Shown: in pieces, positions 1 to 8,967 of the stretch | Layout: every line of letters begins with the position of its first letter | How positions within the stretch are numbered: position 1 is the first letter of the stretch | NCBI RefSeq assembly: GCF_015207705.1 | Contig: NZ_JADEWI010000022.1 | Location: 24,562-88,561 of the forward strand | Length of the DNA stretch: 64,000 bases | From: Nostoc sp. LEGE 06077 | Lineage (GTDB): Bacteria > Cyanobacteriota > Cyanobacteriia > Cyanobacteriales > Nostocaceae | Direction: 5' to 3' | Notes under the pieces: model-generated | The model's input: the letters and a program-made list of their open reading frames with translations, nothing else | What the model was told of the DNA's origin: nothing | The model's database searches: none | Position numbers and translations under genes: made by a program

Positions 1-2
1 AA

Positions 3-1334
3 GTCCGGGAATGGTTGGATGTATATGGTGGGGATGCTTTAATCAAACAACGTCAAGTCATTGCTACAGCTTATCATGCTTACCAACAAGCCCACCTCGC
101 CTTAGAGAAACGCCGCACCTCCGAACGGGAACGCCTACAACAACTTGACTTGCTCACTTATCAAGTGCAAGAGTTAACAACCGCCAACCTCAGCGAACCG
201 CAAGAATTAGAACAACTCACACAAGAACGGGAACGTTTAAATCACGTCGTTGATTTACAACAGATGAGTTACAAAGTTTATCAGGCTTTGTATCAAAACG
301 ACGGGGATACGCCAGCAGCCGCCGACTTATTGGGAGATAGCGAAGCCACCTTAAATGACATGGTGGAATATGATAGCCAACTGCAATCATTATTAGAACT
401 GGTGAGAGATGCCCAAACCGCAGTTGTAGAAGTAGGACGACAGATTAACGCCTACGGGGACAGTTTAGAAGCCGATCCGCAACGATTAGAAGAAGTAGAA
501 GAACGAATTCGAGAATTAAAGCAAATTTGCCGCAAGTACGGGCCGACACTCACAGAAGCGATCGCCTACTACCAACGCATCCAACAAGAATTAGCCGACC
601 TCAACGATAGTGAACAATCGATTGAAAGCCTGGAACAGCAAGAAAAAACTTGTTTTGATAAACTCACCCAAGCTTGCCAAAAGTTAACTAAATTGCGCCG
701 TCAAACGGCGAATAACTTAGAAACTCGGTTGATCGCCGAACTGAAACCACTGGCGATGGAAAAAGTACAATTCCAAGTTGAGATAGTCCCCATCGTCCCC
801 ACGGCGGCGGGTGCAGATAAAATCACCTTTGTGTTCAGTCCTAACCCTGGGGAACCATTGCAACCATTGACAGAAATCGCTTCCGGCGGAGAAATGAGCC
901 GCTTTTTACTCGCGCTGAAAGCTTGTTTTTCCCAAGCAGACTCCGCCGAGACATTGGTATTTGATGAAATTGACGTTGGCGTATCTGGGAGAGTCGCCCA
1001 AGCGATCGCCGAAAAATTACACCAACTCGGTCAAAACCATCAAGTATTATGTGTCACACACCAACCTTTAGTAGCTGCGATGGCTGACCGTCATTTCCGG
1101 GTTGATAAGCAAACTATTACTCAAGGTAAAGGTAAAAAAACAAACAACGGCAGTACAGAACAGCGTACCGTTGTTCGAGTCACTTATTTAGACAATATCA
1201 ATACTCGCCGGGAAGAACTAGCGCAATTAGCCGGGGGTAAATCTGCAATAGAAGCGATCGCATTTGCTGAGTCTTTGTTATTACAAGCCGCCAACCACCG
1301 TAGCCGCGAAAGCATCTCCTCAGAAGACTTATAA
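3..1334 (+). CDS. recN: DNA repair ATPase RecN, C-terminal part (5' end outside window)
   Basis: This is the C-terminal roughly 440 residues of RecN, the SMC-like ATPase of recombinational double-strand break repair, which acts on DNA in the cytoplasm. The reading frame is open from base 3, so the gene begins upstream of the window; a full RecN is about 560-590 residues. The first half is a long, charged, Leu/Gln/Glu-rich coiled coil. It is followed by the ABC signature (ASGGEMSR, about bases 880-905) and a Walker B motif (LVFDEIDVGVSG, about 955-990), then a switch His (CVTHQP). The Walker A motif must lie upstream. The gene ends with TAA at 1332-1334. The neighbours suggest no operon. The identification is secure from the signature and Walker B sequences; only the 5' boundary is missing. 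Confidence 0.95.
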   Translation, partial: VREWLDVYGGDALIKQRQVIATAYHAYQQAHLALEKRRTSERERLQQLDLLTYQVQELTTANLSEPQELEQLTQERERLNHVVDLQQMSYKVYQALYQNDGDTPAAADLLGDSEATLNDMVEYDSQLQSLLELVRDAQTAVVEVGRQINAYGDSLEADPQRLEEVEERIRELKQICRKYGPTLTEAIAYYQRIQQELADLNDSEQSIESLEQQEKTCFDKLTQACQKLTKLRRQTANNLETRLIAELKPLAMEKVQFQVEIVPIVPTAAGADKITFVFSPNPGEPLQPLTEIASGGEMSRFLLALKACFSQADSAETLVFDEIDVGVSGRVAQAIAEKLHQLGQNHQVLCVTHQPLVAAMADRHFRVDKQTITQGKGKKTNNGSTEQRTVVRVTYLDNINTRREELAQLAGGKSAIEAIAFAESLLLQAANHRSRESISSEDL

Positions 1335-1761
1335 GTGATTTTACGGCTAGACTATACACCTAAAATTTTGACACTATAAACTTATTTCTAGTGGATTTAT
1401 GATAACTGTAAGCTTGACTGCGATCGCTACGATAGTTTGGAATAAAGTCACCAAAATCATTTAAATTTGCAGTCAACTCTGTTACCCATCCCCTGCTGTA
1501 TCTATTTACCGAAAGTAAATGCATCCTCTTGCACTCTTTCAAGATGTACTTTACTCAACCCAGAAATACTCAAATAAGCAATATACATATAAAAATCTAA
1601 ATTACATTTAGTTTTATTATCAAGAATCTTCACTATCTTAACTGTCTTAACTGTCCTTGCATTCTTATTAGAAGTCGGAGACATTAAAAAATATCAAGTG
1701 AGTGTTACCTTTTCCCAGACTTTTCAAGTAACAACCACAACAAACCTCAAAAGGTAATGTT
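1335..1761. other. Intergenic region between recN and the TerB-like gene
   Basis: About 427 AT-rich bases. One HIP1 octamer lies near 1421. Two overlapping minus-strand reading frames of 60 codons have no recognisable domain or start signal and look like chance frames. The promoter of the next gene probably lies here; an AAAGGTAA ribosome-binding-like stretch sits just before the ATG at 1762. Confidence 0.5.
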
Positions 1762-2253
1762 ATGACTAATGTGGAAGAAATACTACCTGCTTCAGAATTT
1801 TTGAAAAAAAACTTAGGTATTTCCGAAGCTCCCTTTGAAGCATATGTTAATTACGGATATGCGCTACTCACTATTGCTGGAGCCGATGGAGAAGTTTCCG
1901 AAGCCGAACTTAATTGGTTAGAAAATCATCAACGATTGGCTGGTGCGCCAGAAGAAGTAATAGCAAAATACAAAACATTTGCCTACAAAAATGCTGATTT
2001 AGAAAGTATCCTGAGCAAGATTTCAGTTGATGTTTCTACTTGGTCTAAATCAAGGTCATTGTTGTATCATGCAATTCAAATGTCTCGTGCGGATAACAAT
2101 TACTCAATGGAAGAGCAAAAGGCTGTAAAAAAAGCAGCTAAACTGCTAAAAGTTGAAGATGATATTGCGCTTGCTATTAATAGATTAATCGAAACAGAAG
2201 AAGCTGTAACTGCACTACGTAAAGCGCTATTACAAACTGAAGTTTTAGCTTAA
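1762..2253 (+). CDS. TerB-like (tellurite resistance/DUF533-type) helical protein
   Basis: A 163-residue soluble, all-helical protein without a signal peptide. The stretch AGADGEVSEAELNWL (about residues 37-51) is the typical acidic first motif of TerB-fold domains, and a second acidic cluster, SRADNNYSMEE, follows around residues 112-122. TerB-fold proteins are cytoplasmic, often bind metal through such acidic residues and are linked to stress responses. No other ter genes are near, so tellurite resistance itself is not implied. The ATG is preceded by AAAGGTAA at a suitable distance. A hairpin at 2374-2415 may end the transcript. The family call is fairly firm; the cellular role is unknown. 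Confidence 0.7.
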   Translation: MTNVEEILPASEFLKKNLGISEAPFEAYVNYGYALLTIAGADGEVSEAELNWLENHQRLAGAPEEVIAKYKTFAYKNADLESILSKISVDVSTWSKSRSLLYHAIQMSRADNNYSMEEQKAVKKAAKLLKVEDDIALAINRLIETEEAVTALRKALLQTEVLA

Positions 2254-2373
2254 TCAAAAAGATTTGGTTCTTTTATATAGTTTGGTTTTTCCAGTTGTTG
2301 TACTTACAGTTATTGAGAATAGTTCAAGATATCTGTATTACTTAATAACTTTGAGATTACACCTATAATCCAG

Positions 2374-2415
2374 GTTTCGGGCTATTTTTCACAAAAGGAT
2401 TTGTCAGCCCGAAAC
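2374..2415. terminator. Inverted repeat, possible terminator after the TerB-like gene
   Basis: Perfect 10-bp arms, GTTTCGGGCT at 2374-2383 and AGCCCGAAAC at 2406-2415, enclose a 22-base AT-rich loop and are followed by TATTTT. The position, between two co-directional genes, fits a terminator. The large loop makes it a weak one, and an operator for the downstream oxygenase gene is the alternative. Confidence 0.4.
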
Positions 2416-2493
2416 TATTTTCATATATGGATGTAAACCAGCCTTTATATGACGTAATATTCATTAAGTTCTGGTTCTCTCGCTAAATTTAAT

Positions 2494-3924
2494 ATGCCTA
2501 CCATCAGTCAAAAATCAACAACAAAAGCTTGGTCTAGTGCGATCGCTCAACCGGCAACAGAATTTCCGCTGACCCAATTGCCCGTTATCTCTGGTAAAAT
2601 CCCCAATGGCTTACGCGGGACACTCTACCGTAATGGACCCGCGCGGCTAGAACGTGGTAAAAAGGTTATGGGACATTGGTTTGATGGAGATGGAGCCATT
2701 CTCGCTGTTCATTTTACCGATGCAGGAGCCAGCGCCGTTTATCGTTACGTACAAACCTCTGGTTATCAAGAAGAAACCGCAGCCGCTAAACTGCTTTATG
2801 GTAACTATGGTATGACTGCACCAGGAGCCTTTTGGAATCAATGGCTCAAACCAGTGAAAAACACTGCCAATACTTCGGTGTTAGCCCTTCCTGATAAACT
2901 TTTAGCGCTGTGGGAAGGTGGTAAACCCTACGCCTTAGATTTGCAAACTTTAGAAACCCACGGCGAAGATGATTTAGGAGGGTTAAATCAAGGATTCAGC
3001 TATTCTGCACACTATAAGCGTGACAAACAAACCGGGGAAATTTTTAACTTTGGTGTCACTCCCGGATTAAATGCCAAACTAAATCTTTACAAGAGCGATT
3101 TCACTGGGAAAATTATTCAAAAAGCAACATACTCTCTTGATGGAATCCCAATATTGCATGATTTTGTGTTATCAGGGCAATATCTTGTGTTTTGCATTCC
3201 GCCAGTGCGGCTGAATATTTTGCCTGTACTGCTAGGAACAAGCTATAGTGATGCACTAGAGTGGCAACCTCAACTAGGAACTCAAATTTTAGTTTTTGAT
3301 CGTCAGACATTATCTCTGGTGAGTCGTAGTGAAACCGAACCGTGGTATCAATGGCATTTTGCCAACGGTTATTTAGATGCTAGTGGTTCAGTGATTGTAG
3401 ATATTGCTCAATACAAAGACTTTCAAACCAACCAATATCTGAAGGAAGTATCTACAGGTAAAACTCACACTGCTGCTAAAAGTACACTCACAAGAATACA
3501 TCTTCAGCCTCAAACGGGCAAAGTTACAACCATTGAGCAGGTGCTAGACAGACATTGCGAGTTCCCCAATGTACCACAGCAAAGTGTCGGGCAATTCTCT
3601 CGATATACATATTTTGCCTCATACCAACAAGGCACAGATATTAGCCAAGAACTATTAAATGCGATCGCCCGCTTTGATCACCACACTGAAATTCTGACCG
3701 AAGCGAAACTACCAGAAAATCTCTATCCTTCAGAACCACTACCTGCTCAAGATACCCAAAACCCTGAGCAAAGTTGGGTAATGACAGTTGTCTACGATGG
3801 TAATTCTCATACTAGTGAAGTTTGGATTTTTGATAGCGATCGCTTGGACGAAGAACCTGTGTGCAAACTTAGATTACCAAGTGTTATTCCGCCTAGTTTC
3901 CACGGCACTTGGAATCCAGCTTAA
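2494..3924 (+). CDS. Carotenoid oxygenase (apocarotenoid-15,15'-oxygenase type)
   Basis: A 476-residue member of the RPE65/carotenoid cleavage oxygenase family, a seven-bladed propeller that uses one Fe(II) to split carotenoids or apocarotenoids into aldehydes such as retinal. All four iron-binding histidines are present: His173 (YSAHYK), His222 (ILHDFV), His288 (WHFANG) and His470 in the C-terminal FHGTWNP. The length, the N-terminal GTLYRNGPAR and the C-terminal motif resemble the cyanobacterial apocarotenoid oxygenase of Synechocystis. There is no signal peptide; these enzymes dip a hydrophobic patch into membranes. The MscS-type gene starts only 42 bases downstream, so the two may be co-transcribed. 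Substrate specificity cannot be read from the sequence. Confidence 0.9.
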   Translation: MPTISQKSTTKAWSSAIAQPATEFPLTQLPVISGKIPNGLRGTLYRNGPARLERGKKVMGHWFDGDGAILAVHFTDAGASAVYRYVQTSGYQEETAAAKLLYGNYGMTAPGAFWNQWLKPVKNTANTSVLALPDKLLALWEGGKPYALDLQTLETHGEDDLGGLNQGFSYSAHYKRDKQTGEIFNFGVTPGLNAKLNLYKSDFTGKIIQKATYSLDGIPILHDFVLSGQYLVFCIPPVRLNILPVLLGTSYSDALEWQPQLGTQILVFDRQTLSLVSRSETEPWYQWHFANGYLDASGSVIVDIAQYKDFQTNQYLKEVSTGKTHTAAKSTLTRIHLQPQTGKVTTIEQVLDRHCEFPNVPQQSVGQFSRYTYFASYQQGTDISQELLNAIARFDHHTEILTEAKLPENLYPSEPLPAQDTQNPEQSWVMTVVYDGNSHTSEVWIFDSDRLDEEPVCKLRLPSVIPPSFHGTWNPA

Positions 3925-3966
3925 CGAAGTCAGAACAAAGAACAGCGAACAATTGATATTTAAGAG

Positions 3967-5541
3967 ATGAATATACTAATTATCCTGGGTGAAATCATAT
4001 TTTTAATCGTCATTTTCTCGCTGTTTAACTGGCTAATTGGCATCATCTTCAAGCAAGTGGCTAAAGTTTCTTGGATGCAAGGAAAAACTGAAAATATAAT
4101 TTTCTTGCGCCGGAGTATGAGCAGAATTTTCATCCTGATTGCTGTGGTGCTATGTCTAGCATTAGTTAGTGTCAATGGAATAATAATTTATCGCGGTGGA
4201 AACGTTCAAGAATTTCAACTTAATCTGATTCGCAGCCTTCCCACTCAATTTTGGGTTAATTTATTTACTGCCAGTTTAAAAACCATCACTTTGCTATTGC
4301 TAGTTAAATTTACCGTACCACCTTTAAGCCGAGGGATAGACTGGATTTGCGACTACGCCAAGAAAGTTGATCAAATCAAAGCTAATGATGAGAGCGTTGA
4401 GGCTTTTTTCCAAACGTTAAAAAGAATTATTATTCATAGTATCTGGATATATTCTGCTATTTTATGTGCTAATTTCTTGTACCTATCGGCAGTTGTTACT
4501 AAATATCTTTTTATTGCGTTAAAAATTTATCTCACTATCTCAGTTGGTTTACTCATTGTCAAAGCAGTTGCTACTATTGTTGATACTCTGGATGCCCTCA
4601 GTTTAAAGTTTTCTAATTCTAACAATTTACTGCGTTTATATGAACGTTTACGCCACTTAATTCCTTTATTCAAAAAATGTTTGGAATATGTTCTCTATGT
4701 AGGTATAGTTAATCTTGTTCTTCCAGAAATAGAACCAATTGCTTGGATAAGTGCTTATACTCCTAGAATTGTGCAGATTATTGGAGTTTTCTTTATTAGC
4801 AACGTTTTAATAGAAGTCACTTACTTTATTCTGGATGAGTTCTATTTAAGAACTACAGATAGTAACGATTCACAACGGCAGAAACGGCTAACACTCATTC
4901 CCTTAATTCGGAGTTTTGCCAAATATTTTATCTATTTTACTGGCGGAGTAACTATACTCAAACTGATTGGTATTGACCCTGCACCTATCTTAGCAGGTGC
5001 AGGAATTGTGGGTATAGCAGTTGGGCTGGGGGCGCAAAACCTAATTAATGATGTTGTTTGTGGATTTTTGATTTTATTTGAAAACTATTACTTGGTAGGA
5101 GACTATGTTGAAGCGGGGAAAATGGAAGAGAGAAATGTAGAAGGAATTGTTGAAGCCATTGAACTGCGAACCACTCATGTCCGCCATCCTGATGGTCAAT
5201 TGCAAATTATTCGTAATGGAGATATAGGTTCAATTATCAACTTTTCCAAGCAATATATATATGCCAGGGTAGAAGTTAGTGTTTCTTACAACTCTAATTT
5301 AGATCATGTATATAGAGTGGTTGAAAAAGTAGGACAGCAGTTAAAATTGGATGAACAAGATGTGATAGAACCTACACGAGTAGCGGGAATAGAACATTTT
5401 GGTGAGAGTAATCTATTACTGCTGACGCTGACAAAAGTTAAGCCAGGAAAGCACCTACATATTCAGCGCATTTTGCGTAAAATATTGATGGATAATTTTA
5501 ATCGGGAAGAAATTGAAATCTGTGGTTTTAATAAGAATTGA
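3967..5541 (+). CDS. Mechanosensitive ion channel, MscS family
   Basis: A 524-residue membrane protein with several hydrophobic N-terminal helices (first at about residues 3-22, then 50-75, 95-115, 150-200, 235-290) and a C-terminal MscS core. The pore-lining helix is recognisable as AGAGIVGIAVGLGAQNLI (about residues 342-359). It is followed by the beta domain motif FENYYLVGDYVE and the soluble vestibule domain. Channels of this family open under membrane tension and release osmolytes on hypo-osmotic shock. The extra N-terminal helices make it longer than E. coli MscS (286 residues), as in the MscM-like groups of cyanobacteria. It is co-directional with the carotenoid oxygenase and ends 61 bases before a convergent gene. 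Confidence 0.9.
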   Translation: MNILIILGEIIFLIVIFSLFNWLIGIIFKQVAKVSWMQGKTENIIFLRRSMSRIFILIAVVLCLALVSVNGIIIYRGGNVQEFQLNLIRSLPTQFWVNLFTASLKTITLLLLVKFTVPPLSRGIDWICDYAKKVDQIKANDESVEAFFQTLKRIIIHSIWIYSAILCANFLYLSAVVTKYLFIALKIYLTISVGLLIVKAVATIVDTLDALSLKFSNSNNLLRLYERLRHLIPLFKKCLEYVLYVGIVNLVLPEIEPIAWISAYTPRIVQIIGVFFISNVLIEVTYFILDEFYLRTTDSNDSQRQKRLTLIPLIRSFAKYFIYFTGGVTILKLIGIDPAPILAGAGIVGIAVGLGAQNLINDVVCGFLILFENYYLVGDYVEAGKMEERNVEGIVEAIELRTTHVRHPDGQLQIIRNGDIGSIINFSKQYIYARVEVSVSYNSNLDHVYRVVEKVGQQLKLDEQDVIEPTRVAGIEHFGESNLLLLTLTKVKPGKHLHIQRILRKILMDNFNREEIEICGFNKN

Positions 5542-5602
5542 TATGAGCTAATAGGTTTGATGAAGCTGCTCTGCGATCGCATGATTCTAGAAAAATCGTA
5601 CT

Positions 5603-7174
5603 TCATACTTTATATGATTCCATTTCATACTGATGCCATTGTTGATCAATGCGTTCAGCTATTAAAGGTCGGACAATAAATTTAAGTGGATAACCATCTT
5701 GGACATCAACTCGCACGCAGGAATAAGGTAAGCGTGTTTGAGAAGCGTAACCATGTCTACCGACATAAAGTAGGGAATCTGCGACTTTGCGAATCGGACT
5801 ACCGGGAAGTTCGGTAAAAGCCTCTAACAATTCTGTTCCTTCTCTACGCTGAGGGCGGGGACGGCGGCCACTACCACCAGAGATAATACAAGGGATATGA
5901 GAATCAGCGTATCCTGTATCAGCTATGCGGAGATATTCTAAACAGTGGGCGTGGCCGTTGAAGATTAAATCAACTATGGGACGGCCTTCTGTAAGGGAAC
6001 CAAGATTTTCTTTGACTTGTTCTAATACCCACCGCAAACGGTGACGTACTGCTAAAGTTTGCGCTTGACTCCATTTTGTGGCTTCGGTGACGTAGGGGGG
6101 ATGGTGAAAAAACAGAATCCGCCCGCGGACTTCTGAGGTATGCCAAGATTCAATGAGTTTGTCGCGCAACCATTCTAGTTGTTCAAAGTCAATTGTTAGC
6201 GATTGGTGGGATGATAATTGTTTTTCAATGTCGAGTTTGATTTCGTTAATTTGGTCTAATTTGGCACTGAGGTCGTCGAGTTGTTCCGCATCGGTTGGGT
6301 TGTCAGGATTGAGGCGATCGCTCATTGCCAAAATCTGCTCTTCTTCTCTATCTATTTCCTGGCGGCGCTTTTGTAATTCCCGACGGTAATGATCTCCGGC
6401 TTGAGTTGTCGGTAAAGGCGATGGCATATTAAAAGTATTAGAATCAAGCGCGAAAAAATCTATACCACTATACCGAAATGTGTAATAACGATTGGGTACA
6501 CGAGTAAACTCTCCGGGAACGTAACGCAAACAACGACCAGCGTCAGTTTTTCCGGTGTAGTGTTGGTCTAAATGATGCTGCAACTCTTCTTGGGAGTGAA
6601 TACCTGCTAGATAATCGAGAAAAGCTCTGGCATAAGCATCGCCTTGATTTGAACCATGCCAACCAATTTCAAAATCTTTGTACCGCAGCATTCGTCGCAG
6701 CCGCAATGTACTACCAGTAATTAAACGATACATCAACGGCACATCATAATAATCATGATTGCCTAAGACTGGTAAAAACGGTAAGTTAAAAGTCATGCGA
6801 TCGTAAGCAATGTTTCTTGGGTTCTCGCCACCCATTAAAAACTCGCGGTAAGGTTCAATAAAGTTGGCTGGGTAATATTCATGGGAACCCACAACATAAA
6901 TCACATCGCCAGTGTGTAGCACAAAACGGCAATCATCTTTATGCGCCAGCATTAATTCAGCTACTTCCCGTTGCGGGTGGTGTCCGTAATGAGATTTTGT
7001 CCCACTATCCCCAATCACCAAAAACGAAAATTCGGGATGCTCATCTTTGCCATCGTCAATCACCATACTGGTTTGATCGATGCCGTACTGTGCCATACTG
7101 GGATGTTTCCAGCGTACCCGCTCCTTCATTTTTTGAATTTTTACAGGAATTGGTGGTTCAGAAATCAATCTCAT
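5603..7174 (-). CDS. Calcineurin-like metallophosphoesterase
   Basis: A 523-residue protein with the full metal-binding set of the calcineurin-like phosphoesterase fold: GDSG (residues 55-58), HTGD (87-90), GNHD (138-141), a later HHPPY and GHAHC. It would hydrolyse phosphomonoesters or diesters with a dinuclear metal centre. No signal peptide or membrane segment is visible, so a cytoplasmic location is likely. A charged, helical insertion rich in Glu, Gln and Asp (roughly residues 255-320, plus-strand bases about 6210-6410) interrupts the catalytic domain and looks like a coiled coil; this is unusual for small bacterial members. The gene is convergent with the MscS channel and divergent from the DUF928 gene. 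The substrate is unknown. Confidence 0.85.
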   Translation of the reverse strand: MRLISEPPIPVKIQKMKERVRWKHPSMAQYGIDQTSMVIDDGKDEHPEFSFLVIGDSGTKSHYGHHPQREVAELMLAHKDDCRFVLHTGDVIYVVGSHEYYPANFIEPYREFLMGGENPRNIAYDRMTFNLPFLPVLGNHDYYDVPLMYRLITGSTLRLRRMLRYKDFEIGWHGSNQGDAYARAFLDYLAGIHSQEELQHHLDQHYTGKTDAGRCLRYVPGEFTRVPNRYYTFRYSGIDFFALDSNTFNMPSPLPTTQAGDHYRRELQKRRQEIDREEEQILAMSDRLNPDNPTDAEQLDDLSAKLDQINEIKLDIEKQLSSHQSLTIDFEQLEWLRDKLIESWHTSEVRGRILFFHHPPYVTEATKWSQAQTLAVRHRLRWVLEQVKENLGSLTEGRPIVDLIFNGHAHCLEYLRIADTGYADSHIPCIISGGSGRRPRPQRREGTELLEAFTELPGSPIRKVADSLLYVGRHGYASQTRLPYSCVRVDVQDGYPLKFIVRPLIAERIDQQWHQYEMESYKV

Positions 7175-7623
7175 ACTTTAACAATGCTTTCCTACCGCAT
7201 CCCAATTGTAGCGAGTTGTTTTAGTAATTAATCAGTGGAGGATTCACACCCGCCACTCATACAGAACACAATTGTGCGTTTTGTTTTGATAAATATCTTA
7301 CTTATTTGTTACTAATCTTGAACATAAAAATATGTACAAGCAAGTTGTAACTGGATTATAGTAGTTTTACGGAAGAACCAACACCACAAATCGCTAAGTA
7401 ACATTAACACCTAAAAACTGTAGTTTATTACTGATGAGATAGTTTATTTGTAGTCTTTCGCAGCAGGGAGATACTTAATTAACTTAATTCAATCAACTCC
7501 ATAGTTTCACAGATAACACAGAAAATTGTCACGAAGACTAGATAAAATTTTGCATAGATCTGCGAAATACAACCTATCTATGTTGTATGAACATACAGTA
7601 AAGCCCAAGTGAAGGGATTGGCT
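7175..7623. promoter_or_regulatory. Divergent intergenic region
   Basis: About 430 AT-rich bases between the divergent phosphoesterase and DUF928 genes must hold promoters for both. No operator palindrome or riboswitch-like structure stood out. A strong AAGGGA ribosome-binding sequence lies just upstream of the ATG at 7624 and favours that start over the GTG at 7609. Confidence 0.4.
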
Positions 7624-8583
7624 ATGAAACCGTTTTTCCTGATAAGATGCGTCTGTGTAACCTTAGTGCTTGGCTCTCTCTTACCTGTTAGTTCAGATAA
7701 AGTAGCAGCCGTGCCTTCCGACTTAGCTCAATATCACTCGAACTACAACCAATATATGCAGTGGGGTTATAATGCTACCCGCCAGCGTAATTACTCAGCT
7801 GCTTTAAATTATTTTAAACAAGCACTTCAAGCAAGGCCTGGCGATCGCTACGCTACCACAGCGGTGAATAATATCCAAATTTATGTATCACGCGATCGCC
7901 GCAATGGCAACAAGCGTCAAACCTACGTTACCTATATTCCCACAAACTTGGGCAAACCAGCGCGGCAAGTGCAGGGGGGAACCCGTGGCGGGCAACGTCT
8001 TAGCGAAACTGGGGCTGTTTGCATTCCCGGTAAAAAACGCTTAATGGCGCTGACACCAACCTTTGATCCAATGCAAAGAACTACCGCCGCGAATCCCTCT
8101 TTCTTATTTTATGTACCGCAAACATCTGCACCAGTAATGGAACTGGTTTTGTCAGATGATCAAGACAATATTGTGTATCAAAAGACCTTGCAAACACCAA
8201 CTAAAGCTGGTATCGTCAGCCTGAACTTGCCCGAAAATTCAAATGCGCCAAGTTTAAAAGTTGGTCAAACTTATCGCTGGGACTTTTCGATAATTTGCGA
8301 TCGCAGCGATCGGCAGCTAGACTATACCGTTTCTGGCTCCATTGCACGTATTGCCCCAGATGCTGAATTGACGACTCAATTAGAGAAAGTCAAACCAGAA
8401 GAACAAGCAGCCATTTATGCCTTATCTGGATTTTGGGAAGATTCTTTAGCAATTCTGAGTGAATTGCGTAAATCTAGCCCTAACAATCTCACCATTAAAA
8501 ATGATTGGGAAGATTTATTACGCTCTGGAGGCTTAGAAGAAATTACTCAAGAACCTCTTGTGCCTTGCTGCACCATCCAGTAG
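7624..8583 (+). CDS. Secreted DUF928 family protein
   Basis: About 319 residues from the ATG at 7624, chosen over an in-frame GTG 15 bases upstream because GAAGGGA precedes the ATG at good spacing. The N-terminus MKPFFLIRCVCVTLVLGSLLP is a signal peptide, so the protein is exported. A TPR-like helical pair follows (YNATRQRNYSAALNYFKQAL). The main part matches the cyanobacterial DUF928 pattern: a Gly/Arg-rich GGTRGG segment, AVCIPGKKRLMAL, FLFYVPQT, then LKVGQTYRWDFSIICD with paired cysteines and SGSIARI. Family members are often found beside CHAT/TPR or CHASE2 proteins, as in this window, but their function is not established. The C-terminus ends with a CCTIQ tail. Confidence 0.8.
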   Translation: MKPFFLIRCVCVTLVLGSLLPVSSDKVAAVPSDLAQYHSNYNQYMQWGYNATRQRNYSAALNYFKQALQARPGDRYATTAVNNIQIYVSRDRRNGNKRQTYVTYIPTNLGKPARQVQGGTRGGQRLSETGAVCIPGKKRLMALTPTFDPMQRTTAANPSFLFYVPQTSAPVMELVLSDDQDNIVYQKTLQTPTKAGIVSLNLPENSNAPSLKVGQTYRWDFSIICDRSDRQLDYTVSGSIARIAPDAELTTQLEKVKPEEQAAIYALSGFWEDSLAILSELRKSSPNNLTIKNDWEDLLRSGGLEEITQEPLVPCCTIQ

Positions 8584-8967
8584 TCCTCTACTTGTCAAAA
8601 TTACCTTATCACCAATAAGCAGAAACTTTACCGTGGTGAAACAATGATTAAGAAAAACTTTTAATTTCCTGCACGCAAAACCTTATAACATCATACGTAC
8701 GTATAACAGGAGTATTAATAGTAAACATAACTTCACCAATCACAACACCCATCAATTTGTATAATCACTAGACTTCACATAAAAATACAAGCAATCAAAT
8801 ATCAAGTTGTTTGTACAGCTAAATTTCCTTGGATCTCAGACAAACCATTTATCTGTTAACTAACAAGGCAGTAGTAGCTGATAGTTTTTCTATGAACTTT
8901 TACTCAGTCTAGGGAATTTTATCCACTAATACATACTAGAACTCTAACTTTATAGCAACTGCAAACA
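8584..8967. promoter_or_regulatory. Intergenic region upstream of the FHA redox pair
   Basis: 384 bases without a gene. It holds a perfect 12-bp palindrome, ATACGTACGTAT, at 8693-8704, a possible regulator-binding site for the following 1108-codon gene. The rest is AT-rich with nothing else recognisable. Confidence 0.4.

Noticed and set aside
1360..1684. Two overlapping minus-strand frames of 60 codons
   Set aside because: They have no domain, are low in complexity, lack start signals and sit in an AT-rich spacer.
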